Positions 1 through 8,850 of a stretch of 64,000 bases of DNA are shown one piece after another. Position 1 is the first letter of the stretch. Every line of letters starts with the position of its first letter. The DNA is from Dactylorhiza incarnata (taxonomy: Eukaryota > Streptophyta > Magnoliopsida > Asparagales > Orchidaceae). Position numbers and translations under genes: made by a program. Below the pieces are notes generated by a model. That model saw only the letters and a list, made by a program, of their open reading frames with translations, was not told the origin of the DNA and did no database searches. The stretch is from contig JAWHQI010000753.1 of the NCBI GenBank assembly GCA_033032865.1, positions 62,001 through 126,000 of the forward strand, in the 5' to 3' direction.

Positions 1-273
1 TTTTGATCGTAAACGCCAATCGTCTGGTATGCTCAATTCGGAGCATTGGGTAACACTTTCTCCCCTCTTTTTGCTTCAAATTTCTAGATTGTTTAGCTTA
101 AGTCTGGGGGAGCGAATTTGTCATCCACTGTGCACGAGTTGCACTGCATTCTAGAAGGTTGTTTCTTATTTATCCTAGTCATTATCATTGTTTTCATTCT
201 TCACACACCACTTCACCCACTTGAGTGCGCGCTTATCTTTTTGTTGTTGCTCCGTTTAGACTATTGTGGTTGG
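1..273 (+). repeat. 3' internal non-coding region of macro-unit 1, left part
   Basis: Nearly identical to 24398-24671, to the segment starting near 42536, and to the reverse complement ending near 54985, so it belongs to the recurring macro-unit. It contains a polypurine-like motif, AAGTCTGGGGG, near 100-110. No coding sequence is recognisable. It is cut off at 273 by the LTR element inserted at 274 and resumes at 12631. Confidence 0.9.
269..273. repeat. Target site duplication GTTGG, left copy
   Basis: GTTGG directly precedes the TG that opens the LTR at 274 and recurs directly after the CA that closes the other LTR at 12630. The uninterrupted macro-unit copy near 24666-24674 has one GTTGG at this place, which confirms a 5-bp duplication made by integrase on insertion. 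Confidence 0.95.
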
Positions 274-997
274 TGTTGAAACCAGAAACTGGTTCCTTGT
301 GGAGCTCGGGGCCCCCAACAGGTTGGGGGGCGACTAGCACTTACTTATCCCGTGGAAAAAGTACGTCGGGGTCTCAGAACTTAACACAGACCCTTAACTC
401 AGCAGGGAGGTCCCACCACACACCGGGAAGATCTTTAGATTGCTTCCCCTCCAGAGCCAAAGCTGAGGCCCGGGCACCTTGGAGAGCTCAGGGGAGTCTC
501 GGCAAGGATAGCCTAAGGAGAGAGAAGCCAAAAACTGGAATCCCTCCAAAGGTGCCCTTTGGGTCTTATTTATAGTTTTTCTGAACTGGTCTACGAATAG
601 CGGAATTCCGCCTTTTGGTTTTGCTATTTGCACCCCAATTTGGTCTGCTAACAGCCAAACTCCGCTGTTCGGGGTGGCTATTTGCAGGCCTCCAGGGGCA
701 AGAGGGTAATTCTAACTTCCTTTCTTCTGGAAGAGGGGTCTGCGAGACCAGGAATGCTTCTTGGTCTCGCCATACTGTATGCGAGGGTTCCTGTCGCCTC
801 TGCGACCTCTGGAGTCTCGCAGAACCCATGGCCATGACACATCTCGCCGAGCACTTCGGCGAGATCGGTTCTTATCCTTCTAGCTCTCGCCCTACACCAA
901 CTGCCGAGACCACGCTCCAGCGTTCTCGCCTACGCTTTCTGGGAATGCCGTTCTGCGAGGTCTAGGGGGTGGAGCCAGGCGAACCCCGGGTTGTACA
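274..997 (-). repeat. 3' LTR of the Tat-type element
   Basis: Starts TGTTGAAACC and ends GGGTTGTACA on the plus strand, and matches 11908-12630. Differences: GAGCTC/GATCTC near 302, two bases near 425, one extra C near 832, and one base near 848. A minus-strand TATAAATA lies at 567-574, in the direction of gag-pol transcription. Open frames inside the LTR are incidental. Confidence 0.95.
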
Positions 998-1012
998 CAA
1001 TCCCCGCTCTTT
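998..1012 (-). promoter_or_regulatory. Polypurine tract of the Tat-type element (plus-strand DNA primer)
   Basis: Read on the minus strand this is AAAGAGCGGGGATTG, directly upstream of the 3' LTR. It is purine-rich and in the expected place, but imperfect (one C, and TT at the LTR edge), so the exact primer boundary is uncertain. Confidence 0.6.
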
Positions 1013-1113
1013 GCGAGTTTATCTTGAGCTAGCAAAGAATCATCCAACCCTAGGGTGTTCGCTTGGCGACAGCTGTCTTGTCAGGAATCTTTCTGTGGGT
1101 CCCACCGCCTGGC

Positions 1114-1121
1114 TATAAATA
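1114..1121 (+). promoter_or_regulatory. TATA box for antisense gene 1
   Basis: TATAAATA on the plus strand, 71 bp upstream of the ATG at 1192. It lies just inside the 3' LTR of the Tat-type element and points opposite to gag-pol. An exact match to the plant TATA consensus at a plausible distance from a start codon; transcription itself is inferred. Confidence 0.65.
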
Positions 1122-1393
1122 CCATTCGGGCTGAAGGGTGCCCTCATTTTCTTTTACTCCTCACTCTTCTCTTTACTGTAGCTATCCTCTGATGCCTCTC
1201 TCCAAAGAGATGGAAGCTCGCCTGAAAGCCTCGAAGGCTCGCGAGACAGCGATGATGTTGAAGCCCCCGGCCTGGATGGACCGTGCGTCCGCCTCCCCTG
1301 CGCCACAACTGAAGAAGGCGAAGGGTGTTCGCCGACTGGGGGATGACACTGTCGACCTCGACTCCTCCCCCGGCGAGAAACCCAGTTGAGGAG

Positions 1394-1456
1394 GTGAGGA
1401 TTATCTCCTTCAAGCGAGAATATCCAACTGTTATTTTCTAAACTTCGCTCTTGCAG
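1394..1456 (+). other. Inferred intron 1 of antisense gene 1
   Basis: GTGAGG donor after GAG, and CTCTTGCAG acceptor. 63 bp, T-rich, with a stop before the donor in the exon 1 frame. Confidence 0.5.
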
Positions 1457-1550
1457 GTCACTAAAACTGACAAGGATGTCGGCGGGCCCTCGCACGAACC
1501 TCTCGCTACACCTCGGGAAAATGCGAATACTGCTGGCGAGAATCCTCCTG

Positions 1551-1630
1551 GTACGCTGCCTGATCTCGCTGTGTCTCGTTTTAAATCTCTCCTTGATGAT
1601 GCTTATTGTTCCTTCACTTTCTTTTTGTAG
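1551..1630 (+). other. Inferred intron 2 of antisense gene 1
   Basis: GTACGC donor and CTTTTTGTAG acceptor, 80 bp, phase 1. Joining the exons keeps one open frame, while unspliced reading does not. Confidence 0.6.
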
Positions 1631-1870
1631 TTTCGCGCCATGCGACTCCGGGGGAACGGGGTCAGCGAACTCCCTCACCCAAACACCAGGACGCGAACCT
1701 CTCGGCGCCAAACTTTAGGCTTCTTGCCAATGAGGATTCGGGTGGCTCGCGTCCGCCGGACGCCCCCTTCACCGGTACTGCGAAATACCCCCCTGGCAAG
1801 GGGAAAACTCAGCCCCCTTACTATGGCACCACCTTCGATCCTCCGCCTAACACTTTTAGCCATCATACGG

Positions 1871-1942
1871 GTAAGTCTTCTCGCCTCTGATATTTACTCT
1901 GAATTATCTTTCCTAATCTCGTGTGCGACCCTTCTTTGTCAG
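1871..1942 (+). other. Inferred intron 3 of antisense gene 1
   Basis: Consensus donor GTAAGT and acceptor CTTTGTCAG, 72 bp, phase 1. The frames on both sides agree after splicing. Confidence 0.65.
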
Positions 1943-2364
1943 ATGGCGAGACCCAGCTCACCGACTCCGAATTAGGGGATGACGAAGTGTCCCCATTTCC
2001 AGAGCGGGTGGAAGATTTCCTGGGTGATACGCGAGACCCTGAAGTGATGAAGAAGAGAACCGCGGAGTTGTTCCAAAAGCAAAACCAGATGTTGCAAGAT
2101 CTTAACATCCAGGCGAGAGTGGATAGACAGGCCGCCGAGAAGAGATACGCATCCCTGATGGATGAGTGCGACAAACTCCGTGCGGCAATACCCCTGGATC
2201 CTAGCGAATGCGAGACCTCCCAAGAGACACTCATAGCGAGGATGAGAGACCACGCCCAACTGATCGAACGCGACGGTCGTGCTGCTGCTGAATTCCACAA
2301 CCCCCGGAGGCCGCCGAGGAGGGGGCCGCGAGGTGGCGGTAGATGGCAGTTGCTGCCTTACTGA

Positions 2365-2708
2365 TCTCGCGACCTCTCGTTCTCTCTTTTATGAACGATT
2401 TGCTTCTGTTTTTATTGCAACAATCTCGCCAAACCATGGCTTTTAGTGATTCTCGCTCGCCACGAGCATCGGACAATTTATTGACTAGGGTTATCGCTCG
2501 CGTCTTTATAACGCCGATGTTCCTTTACCTTGTTCTCGCATGCCCGTTATATTTCCGCCCGCAAATCATTTTGTTTTAACTAACCTTGCAGGTTGATCTC
2601 GCTCGCCAATGATTGGCGAAATAATTTTGTTTGGTGCGTCCCAATGATGTGACGTTTTGTCTGACTGCACCCCGGCGCTTGGGCTTCTTCCCGCCGTTTT
2701 TATTTTTC
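2365..2708 (+). other. Spacer between the two antisense genes
   Basis: No coding signal recognised. It is T-rich with repeated TCTCGC/GCGAG words, and probably holds the 3' UTR of antisense gene 1 and the upstream promoter of antisense gene 2. Confidence 0.5.
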
Positions 2709-2716
2709 TATAAATA
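2709..2716 (+). promoter_or_regulatory. TATA box for antisense gene 2
   Basis: TATAAATA in an AT-rich stretch, about 120 bp upstream of the ATG at 2837, in the same orientation as that gene. This is a second, independent antisense promoter inside the element. Confidence 0.7.
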
Positions 2717-3101
2717 GCATCCCCATTAATATCATCTACCTACCGCCTTCCTTTGCCCCCTTCGTTTTACCGAGTTGCAGAGCTCTCGCCAGATTCGCTC
2801 TCGCCTTCCTCTACTATTATTCTCGCAGGTTTCGAGATGGTGAAGACTTCGAAAGAGCTTCCCGAGGCGGAAGGCCGGTTGAAGTGTGCCTGGGCCTATT
2901 GCGAGCATGACTTCTTCCACTGCAATATGAGCGAGGAAGAATACCTTTCCTCCATCGTCGACTACGTCCCCTCCGGTTTCACCGCCCGCCGGCCTGAGAA
3001 GGGCGAGGTGATTAACACCTTACGGGCCGACGAGACTTGCCATCCCCATCGCGCACTTCGCGGTGGGCCTGCGACTTCCCCTCTGGCCCGAGGTTCGCCA
3101 G

Positions 3102-3180
3102 GTATACTTCCTTCCCACCTTCATCATTCTCGCGAGGTTGATCTCGCTCGCTTCAATTTTCTTTACTTGCGGTTTTTCAG
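3102..3180 (+). other. Inferred intron 1 of antisense gene 2
   Basis: Donor CAG/GTATAC, acceptor GGTTTTTCAG, 79 bp, phase 0. Splicing joins the two halves of the conserved block. Confidence 0.75.
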
Positions 3181-3595
3181 GTTCTCCGGCACTATGGAGT
3201 TGTTCTCGGCCAACTCACCCCCAACGCGATGGCGATAATCGTGGGGTTCGCTTGCTTCCTCCGCGAGGAGCGAATAGAGTTCAGCCTTCCGGTTTTCCGG
3301 AAGCTGTTCTCCTTCCGTGCCTATTCTGAGGGCACGGTCTACTTCGTAGGGTCTGGCTTCAAGGTCGTCGAGACCGTAAACAAAGCTCATTTCTGGGCCC
3401 AGAAGTTCCTCCTGGTAAACGGGAACTTCGGCAACATCCCGATCTCGCCAATCCAGTACAACGACACCGTCTACCGTCCTCCCCCTCTCGGCGGTCACGA
3501 TGCCGACCTCTGCCAGTTTTTCCAGAAGAAGAACTTCGAGGTAGGCCATCTCCGCCGGAACGTCGACATTCTTCTACCGGTGCTCCCTGGGGAAG

Positions 3596-3667
3596 GTAAA
3601 GATCTCGCCTCCACTACCCCGCTTTATATTTGTTCTCGCTATTCTCCCTAACACAATTCTTAAACAG
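3596..3667 (+). other. Inferred intron 2 of antisense gene 2
   Basis: Donor GTAAAG, acceptor TTCTTAAACAG, 72 bp, phase 1. The frame continues open for more than 100 nt after joining. Confidence 0.65.
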
Positions 3668-4388
3668 GTGAGCGAGACATTCCCCTCCACCCACCTTACG
3701 CGAGCAACATCAAACCCTCCGCTGACTTCGCTCTCGCCACGATGGGGGCCGAGGCCTTCCGAGAAGGTTATTCCCCCCTGCGGCTGCCTCCAAGAAAAGG
3801 ACGGAGGCCTCGGGAAGCAAGCCTTCCCGCCAACCCACTTCAAAGAAGCCGAAGATAGGCGCGAGCCCGCGCGCCTCTGTGAAGGGAAAGCGCCCTGCCG
3901 AGTCCTCGACTCCCGGGGTCGGTGCTTCCTCGCTCCCCGAGGATCGGGAAGTCGAACCAACCGAGGTTGCTACCAGGACCTCGGCATTGCCTATTCCGAC
4001 GAAGCACCTACACTTCGGCCTTGGGGTGCGAGCCAAGGATGAAACCGGCGAGCGCTTAGTGCACTGGAGGGAGGAGGCCAACCGGGTCGACGTCTCCTCT
4101 GTTCTTCCCACTTGGGTGGAGATGGACGCGGTGACCTCTCATGCCTTCAATCTATCCTATGTCTTATATGGCCGCGAGGACGCCGCGGCCTATACAGAAG
4201 CGACCGCACGGGGTCTCGCTTATGAAAGCGCGAGGTCCCAGTTGCGGTCAGTGGAACTCGCCCACATGACGGGCCGCAGGTGCCTGGAGCTGGAGAACGA
4301 GCGCGCCGAGCTCGCCGAGGCCCTCAAGGTCTAGTAGGCGAAAGTAGGTGATCTCACTGACAAGTTAGCCTCCGCCGAGACCGGAGTG

Positions 4389-4455
4389 GTGAGTCATTCA
4401 TCAACCCTGCTTCTCCCTTTTTCCTACTTTTTCCTTACGCGTTTTTTGCTTCCAG
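4389..4455 (+). other. Inferred intron 3 of antisense gene 2
   Basis: Donor GTGAGT, acceptor TTGCTTCCAG, 67 bp, phase 0, inside the coiled-coil region. Confidence 0.7.
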
Positions 4456-4785
4456 GATGCCGAGATGGCTAGGTTGTCGGATGCTCGGGTCCTGAGCTTG
4501 GAGGGTGAGGTTGCCGCGTTGAAAGTTCTCAATCGTGATCTCACTCGGGCTGCCCTTCCCCCTTCTCCTCGCCGGTTAAAGGAAGAGAGGCGCGATCGCG
4601 ATGAAGCACTTCGCGTGGAGTCGACGAATGCGGCACGCTTCGTCTTTCAGGCCATGAAAGGTGCTGGGTTGCTGGTTGCCGAGGCCGAGAGCGTGACGGT
4701 CGAGGATATCGTGTCGGAGCTCTTCCGGTCGCTTCCGCCAGTGAAGAATGACGATGACGACGAGGAGCTTTTTGGCGAGGACTAG

Positions 4786-4947
4786 AGAGCGAAACTCCTC
4801 TTGTTTTTATTTGTCGTAAATTTTGGGGCTGGCGAGATCGCCGCCCATTGTAACTAAACTCTTCTCTTGAATGGAAATTTTGTGCATCGCTTTCTTCTTC
4901 ACTTAGCCTTCCTTAGATTTTATTTTCATACTAGTTTATTTTATATC
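4786..4947 (+). other. Probable 3' UTR of antisense gene 2
   Basis: T-rich and non-coding, between the TAG at 4783-4785 and the first 91-bp tandem repeat. No clear polyadenylation hexamer can be assigned. Confidence 0.4.
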
Positions 4948-5514
4948 TGCCGAGAACCTTTTCTCTCACCCCGCGAAAGGTCGTCCCCTCATTTTCTAAA
5001 CATTTCGGAGACCAAACATTTTCTCTTTGTTAACTTGTGCCGAGGACCTTCCTTCTTGCCCAGCGAGAGGTCGTCCCCTTATTTTCAAAACATTTCGGAG
5101 ACCAAAATACTTTCTTTTTGTTAATTACTGCCGAGGACCCCCCTTCTCGCCCAGCGAGAGGTCGTCCTCTTATTTTCAAAACATTCAGGGACCCAAACAC
5201 TTTCTTTTTGTTAATTACTGCCGAGGACCCCCCCTTCTCGCCCAGCGAGAGGTCGTCCCCTTATTTTCAAAACATTTCGGAGACCAAAACATTTTCTCTT
5301 TGTTAATTACTGCCGAGGACCCCCCTTCTCGCCCAGCGAGAGGTCGTCCCCTTATTTTCAAAACATTTCGGAGACCAAAACATTTTCTCTTTGTTAATTA
5401 CTGCCGAGGACCCCCCTTCTCGCCCAGCGAGAGGTCGTCCCCTTATTTTCAAAACATTTCGGAGACCAAAACACTTTCTCTTTGTTAATTACTGCCGAGG
5501 ACCCTCCTTCTCGC
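4948..5514. repeat. Tandem repeat, unit 90-92 bp, six copies plus a partial seventh
   Basis: Each unit starts TGCCGAGGACC, contains AGCGAGAGGTCGTCC and ends TTTGTTAATTAC. Unit starts are 4948, 5038, 5129, 5219, 5311, 5402 and 5493. The first unit is the most diverged, the later ones nearly identical, so expansion ran from the distal end. The seventh copy breaks off near 5514 straight into the 96-bp family. Lies in the 3' region of the Tat-type element. Confidence 0.95.
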
Positions 5515-6162
5515 CAGCCTCTCCGCGAGTTCAACCGGCCCCACCAGCTAGCGAGAGCCTGGTAGCGGGATCGTCCGGGGCAATCCAGCACAAAGAGCTT
5601 ATCACCTTGCCAACCTCTCCGCGAGTTCAACCGGCCCTACCAGCTAGCGAGAGCCTGGTAGCGGGATCGTCCGGGGCAATCCAGCACAAAGAGCTTATCA
5701 CCTTGCCAGCCTCTCCGCGAGTTCAACCGGCCCTACCAGCTAGCGAGAGCCTGGTAGCGGGATCGTCCGGGGCAATCCAGCACAAAGAGCTTATCACCTT
5801 GCCAGCCTCTTCGCGAGTTCAACCGGCCCTACCAGCTAGCGAGAGCCTGGTAGCGGGATCGTCCGGGGCAATCCAGCACAAAGAGCTTATCACCTTGCCA
5901 GCCTCTCCGCGAGTTCAACCGGCCCTACCAGCTAGCGAGAGCCTGGTAGCGGGATCGTCCGGGGCAATCCAGCACAAAGAGCTTATCACCTTGCCAGCCT
6001 CTCCGCGAGTTCAACCGGCCCTACCAGCTAGCGAGAGCCTGGTAGCGGGATCGTCCGGGGCAATCCAGCACAAAGAGCTTATCACCTTGCCAGCCTCTCC
6101 GCGAGTTCAACCGGCCCTACCAGCTAGCGAGAGCCTGGTAGCGGGATCGTTCGGGGCAATCC
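5515..6162. repeat. Tandem repeat, unit 96 bp, about 6.7 copies
   Basis: Units begin with CCTCTCCGCGAGTTCAACC and repeat every 96 bp (for example, CTCCGCGAG at 5521 and 5617). Copies differ by only one or two bases. Because 96 is divisible by 3 and a unit has no stop in one plus frame, it gives a long open frame (5391-6197) of 32-residue repeats. I treat that as a consequence of the period, not evidence of a gene. The last unit decays at about 6162. Confidence 0.95.
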
Positions 6163-6250
6163 GGCATCCTCACTTGTTACTTGGAACTCAGGATTAATAT
6201 AAAGCACCGCCTGTAAAAATAGTTCATAAAAATCAAGTTACACAAGAGCT

Positions 6251-8364
6251 TCATGGATAGAAACGCTTCAAGTCGTCCCCGTTCCTAGCTCGGTCGAGAG
6301 GTACCCCTTCCACGTCCTGGAGGTGGTACCCCCCCCCCCCCCCCCCCCCCCCCCCCCGACTTCAGCACCTCACTTACAATATATGGGCCCTCCCAATTGG
6401 GATTGAGCTTACCAACTGCGGCTCCCCTTCCCGCCGCGTCAACCTTCTTTAGTACCAAGTCCCCTTTTTGAAAATGCTTTACTCGTATGTACTTGTCGAA
6501 GTACTTGGCCATCCGCCTCTTTACCTCTTCTTGCCTAATGGTAGCCAAGTCTCGGAGTTCCTCTATCAGGTCCAAAGACAACCGTTGGCCTTCTTCGTTG
6601 CTTACCCTCCATTCTTCATCTCCTTCTTCCGCGGCGGCCACCCTAGGCGTCTTGACTTCAAACTCGACCGGGAGGACGGCCTCGGATCCGTGAGATAGCT
6701 TGAACGGGGTTTCCCCAGTAGCTGTGTTTGGAGTGGTCCTCAGAGCCCAGAGGACCGAGGGTAGTTTCTCCACCCAACTCCCTCTAAGATTCTCGATCTT
6801 CTTTTTGAGAAGGTTCACTATAATTTTGTTCGCCGCCTCCACCTGCCTGTTGCTCCTTGGATGGTGGACCGACGCGAACCTGAGATCTATGCCAAGTTGG
6901 GTACAGAAGCTGACGAATTCATCGCTGGCGAACTGTGGCCCATTATCCGTGACAATGGCGAGAGGGAGCCCGTGCCTGCAAATGATCTCCCCCCAAACAA
7001 AATTCTTTACTACCTGAGTGGTTACCCTGGCTAGCGCCTTTGCCTCGATCCACTTGGAAAAATAATTGATCATCACCAGCAAGAACCTCCTTTGACTGCT
7101 TGCCTGGGGGAAAGGTCCTACCAGGTCCAGCCCCCAAATGGCGAACGGCCAAGGGGCCGTGATCGTTCTCAACCTCTGAGCTGGGAGGAGTTGAAGAGGA
7201 GCGTAGAGCTGACACTTGGGGCACCTCCTGGAGAACTCGGCCGCATCCTTGCTGAGGGTGGGCCAGAAGTAACCTTGCCTCAGAACCCTCCCTTCCAGGG
7301 TCCGGCTTCCCGAGTGGCTGCCACACTCCCCCGAGTGGATCTCTTCCAGGACTCTCGGGACTTCTTCCTCCGAGACACAACGGGCTAGGAGCCCTGAGAG
7401 TGTCTTTCTATAAAGTGTCCCTGCATGCAAGGAATAGTAGGCCGATTTATACCTGAGTCGCCGCTTGTCAATTTCCCCCTCGGGGAACCTCCTCGAGGCT
7501 AGAAAAACAATAAAAGGGTCCATCCACGACGCCCGCTGATCTACTTCCATGAGCTCTCCTTCCTCAATGGAGGGTCGGAAGAGTTCTGACAGGGCTCCCC
7601 CACCCTGAGGGCCAAACTTAGCCAAGAGGTCTGCCTGAGTGCTTTCCTCTCTGGGGACATGCTTGATGGAAAAAGTTCGGAACTTCCCCACCACCCCCTT
7701 GACCTTTTCCAAGTACCTCTGGAGGGTCGGCTCCTTGACCTGGAACTCTCCCTTGACTTGACAAGCAACGACCATGGAGTCCATCGAGACCTCCACATCC
7801 TGTACTCCTAGCTCCTGGGCCAAGCGGAGACCTGCTATCACCGCCTCGTACTCTGCCTGGTTATTGGTGAGGGGAAAGTGGAAATGGATTGCTTGCTCTA
7901 TCCTGGTCCCTTGGGGACTGACCAGGATCACCCCTCCACCAAAGGAATGCCTTCCGGATGCTCCATCTACTAACATCTTCCAAGGCACCGGATGGGGTAG
8001 TTCTGACTCGTCCACCTCAGTAACGTAGTCCGCCAGGAAATCTGCCACCGCCTGTGCTTTCATGGACACCCTCGGTACATAAGAGATATTGAACTCGCTC
8101 AACTCTACCGACCACTTAGCCAACCTTCCGGAGTGTTCTACTCCCTCCATGATACTGCAGAGGGGGTGGTCGGTTACTACCTTTATGGAATGTGCCTGGA
8201 AATAGGGTCGGAGCTTCCGGGCCGACACTACCAGAGCGAAGGCCAGCTTCTCCAAGATAGGATATCTAATCTCGGCCTTCCTCAGCACTCTACTTACGTA
8301 ATAGATCGGCAGCTGTTTCCTCCCTTCTTCCCGGACAAGCACCGAACTCACGGCTTCCAACCCT
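6251..8364 (-). pseudogene. pol, C-terminal part: RNase H, second (archaeal-type) RNase H and integrase
   Basis: Residues counted from 8360 downward. Residues 1-110: rest of the gypsy RNase H and connection (VVTDHPL). Residues 128-250: second RNase H with acidic residues D132, E170, D194, D243, the Tat-specific duplicate. Residues 342-383: integrase zinc finger H342, H349, C380, C383. Integrase core: D412 (GLDLVGP), D472 (VTDNGPQF), E508. The core looks complete. At the 3' end a run of 29 C (plus strand 6329-6357) puts the last codons out of frame, so the frame stops at 6285. The other frame after the run reads a typical gypsy integrase C-terminus ending at the stop 6251-6253. At the 5' end it is separated from RT by a frameshift in the C run 8366-8370. 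Acts in cDNA synthesis and integration. Confidence 0.93.
6329..6357 (+). repeat. 29-nt poly-C homopolymer inside pol
   Basis: An uninterrupted C run counted directly from the sequence (G on the coding strand), giving nine consecutive Gly codons before the frame is lost. It is either a slippage hot spot or an assembly or sequencing artefact. Confidence 0.97.
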
Positions 8365-8365
8365 A

Positions 8366-8850
8366 CCCCCTAGGTATAGGGATAAGTCTTCCCCTGACCT
8401 CGGCCCTTGCAGTAGCGGAGCCTTGGCCAGTTGTTCTTTCAACGCTTGAAAAGCTTTTTCGCACTCGGAGGTCCATTCGAACTTTTGATTACCCCGTAAC
8501 ACCTTGAAGAAAGAGGAGCATCTCTCCCCTGCCTTGGAGAGAAATCTACTTAACCCAGCCAACTTTCCCGTCAAGCGTTGGACCTCCTTAGCATTTCTTG
8601 GGGGTGCCAACTCGAGGATTGCCTTGACCTTATCTGGGTTAGGCTCCACCCCAGCCGGGGTGAGCATGTGACCCAAGAATTTTCCTCGACTGGCTCCGAA
8701 GACACACTTCGACGGGTTGAGTCTCATCTTGAACTTCCGTAGGGTTTCGAAAGTTTCCTCGAGGTCGCGGAGGTGGGATTCAAGACCTCGGCTCTTGACC
8801 ATGAGGTCATCGACATAGACCTCCAGGTTTCTCCCCCTTTGCTCACGGAA
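8366..8850 (-). pseudogene. pol, reverse transcriptase palm and thumb with YVDD
   Basis: The catalytic YVDD is encoded by 8806-8817 and is followed by the usual gypsy block: LNPSKCVFG, KFLGHMLTPAGVEPNP, then the RNase H start (FEWTSECEKAFQALK). The segment is in a different frame from the upstream RT half (frameshift in the run of five A at 8847-8851) and from the downstream RNase H (C run 8366-8370). Both shifts are 1 bp in homopolymers. The family is certain, but the protein cannot be made as one chain from this copy without recoding. Confidence 0.92.

Larger units (their letters stand above)
1192..2364 (+). pseudogene. Antisense gene 1 of the Tat-type element (four exons, frame broken in exon 1)
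   Basis: Plus-strand gene between the 3' LTR and antisense gene 2. Inferred exons: 1192-1393, 1457-1550, 1631-1870, 1943-2364. The introns are 63, 80 and 72 bp, all GT-AG with T-rich acceptors. Phases agree across introns 2 and 3 (both phase 1). Exon 1 is one base too long: its frame reaches TGA at 1387-1389 just before the donor, so a 1-bp insertion is likely. Exon 1 is Lys/Arg/Ala-rich, exon 3 is Pro/Gly-rich and low complexity, and exon 4 is charged and helical (segment FQKQNQMLQDLN), probably coiled coil. I do not recognise the family. Extra ORFs antisense to gag-pol are known in Tat elements, but their function is unsettled. The end of exon 4 runs through a C/G-rich stretch, so the natural C-terminus may differ. 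Confidence 0.6.
2837..4785 (+). pseudogene. Antisense gene 2: 'putative gypsy-type transposon' family protein (PF04195-like), broken
   Basis: Four inferred exons: 2837-3101, 3181-3595, 3668-4388, 4456-4785. The introns are 79, 72 and 67 bp, all GT-AG, with consistent phases (0, 1, 0). About 577 codons. The exon 1/2 border encodes the pattern PLWPEVRQ then a short run then QLTPNAMAIIVGFACFL, which I recognise as typical of the plant family annotated 'putative gypsy type transposon' (Pfam PF04195). Exon 3 has a basic Ser/Pro-rich tract (KKRTEASGSK, KKPKIGAS) that could be nuclear-localising. Exons 3-4 form a Glu/Leu/Ala-rich coiled coil ending in an acidic tail (EELFGED). Breaks: a frameshift at about 3033-3040, a frameshift in the C run 3773-3778, and two consecutive TAG codons at 4332-4337. 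Downstream the frame stays coding-like, so the damage looks recent. The family match is from memory of its motifs; function is unknown. Confidence 0.7.

Noticed and set aside
225..965. Open frames on both strands in the LTRs of the Tat-type element
   Set aside because: They lie wholly or mostly inside the LTR, match no family and are duplicated only because the LTR is.
5391..6197. 268-codon frame of 32-residue repeats
   Set aside because: Produced by a 96-bp repeat with no stop in one frame; no ATG at the start, no promoter, and the frame begins in the unrelated 91-bp repeat.
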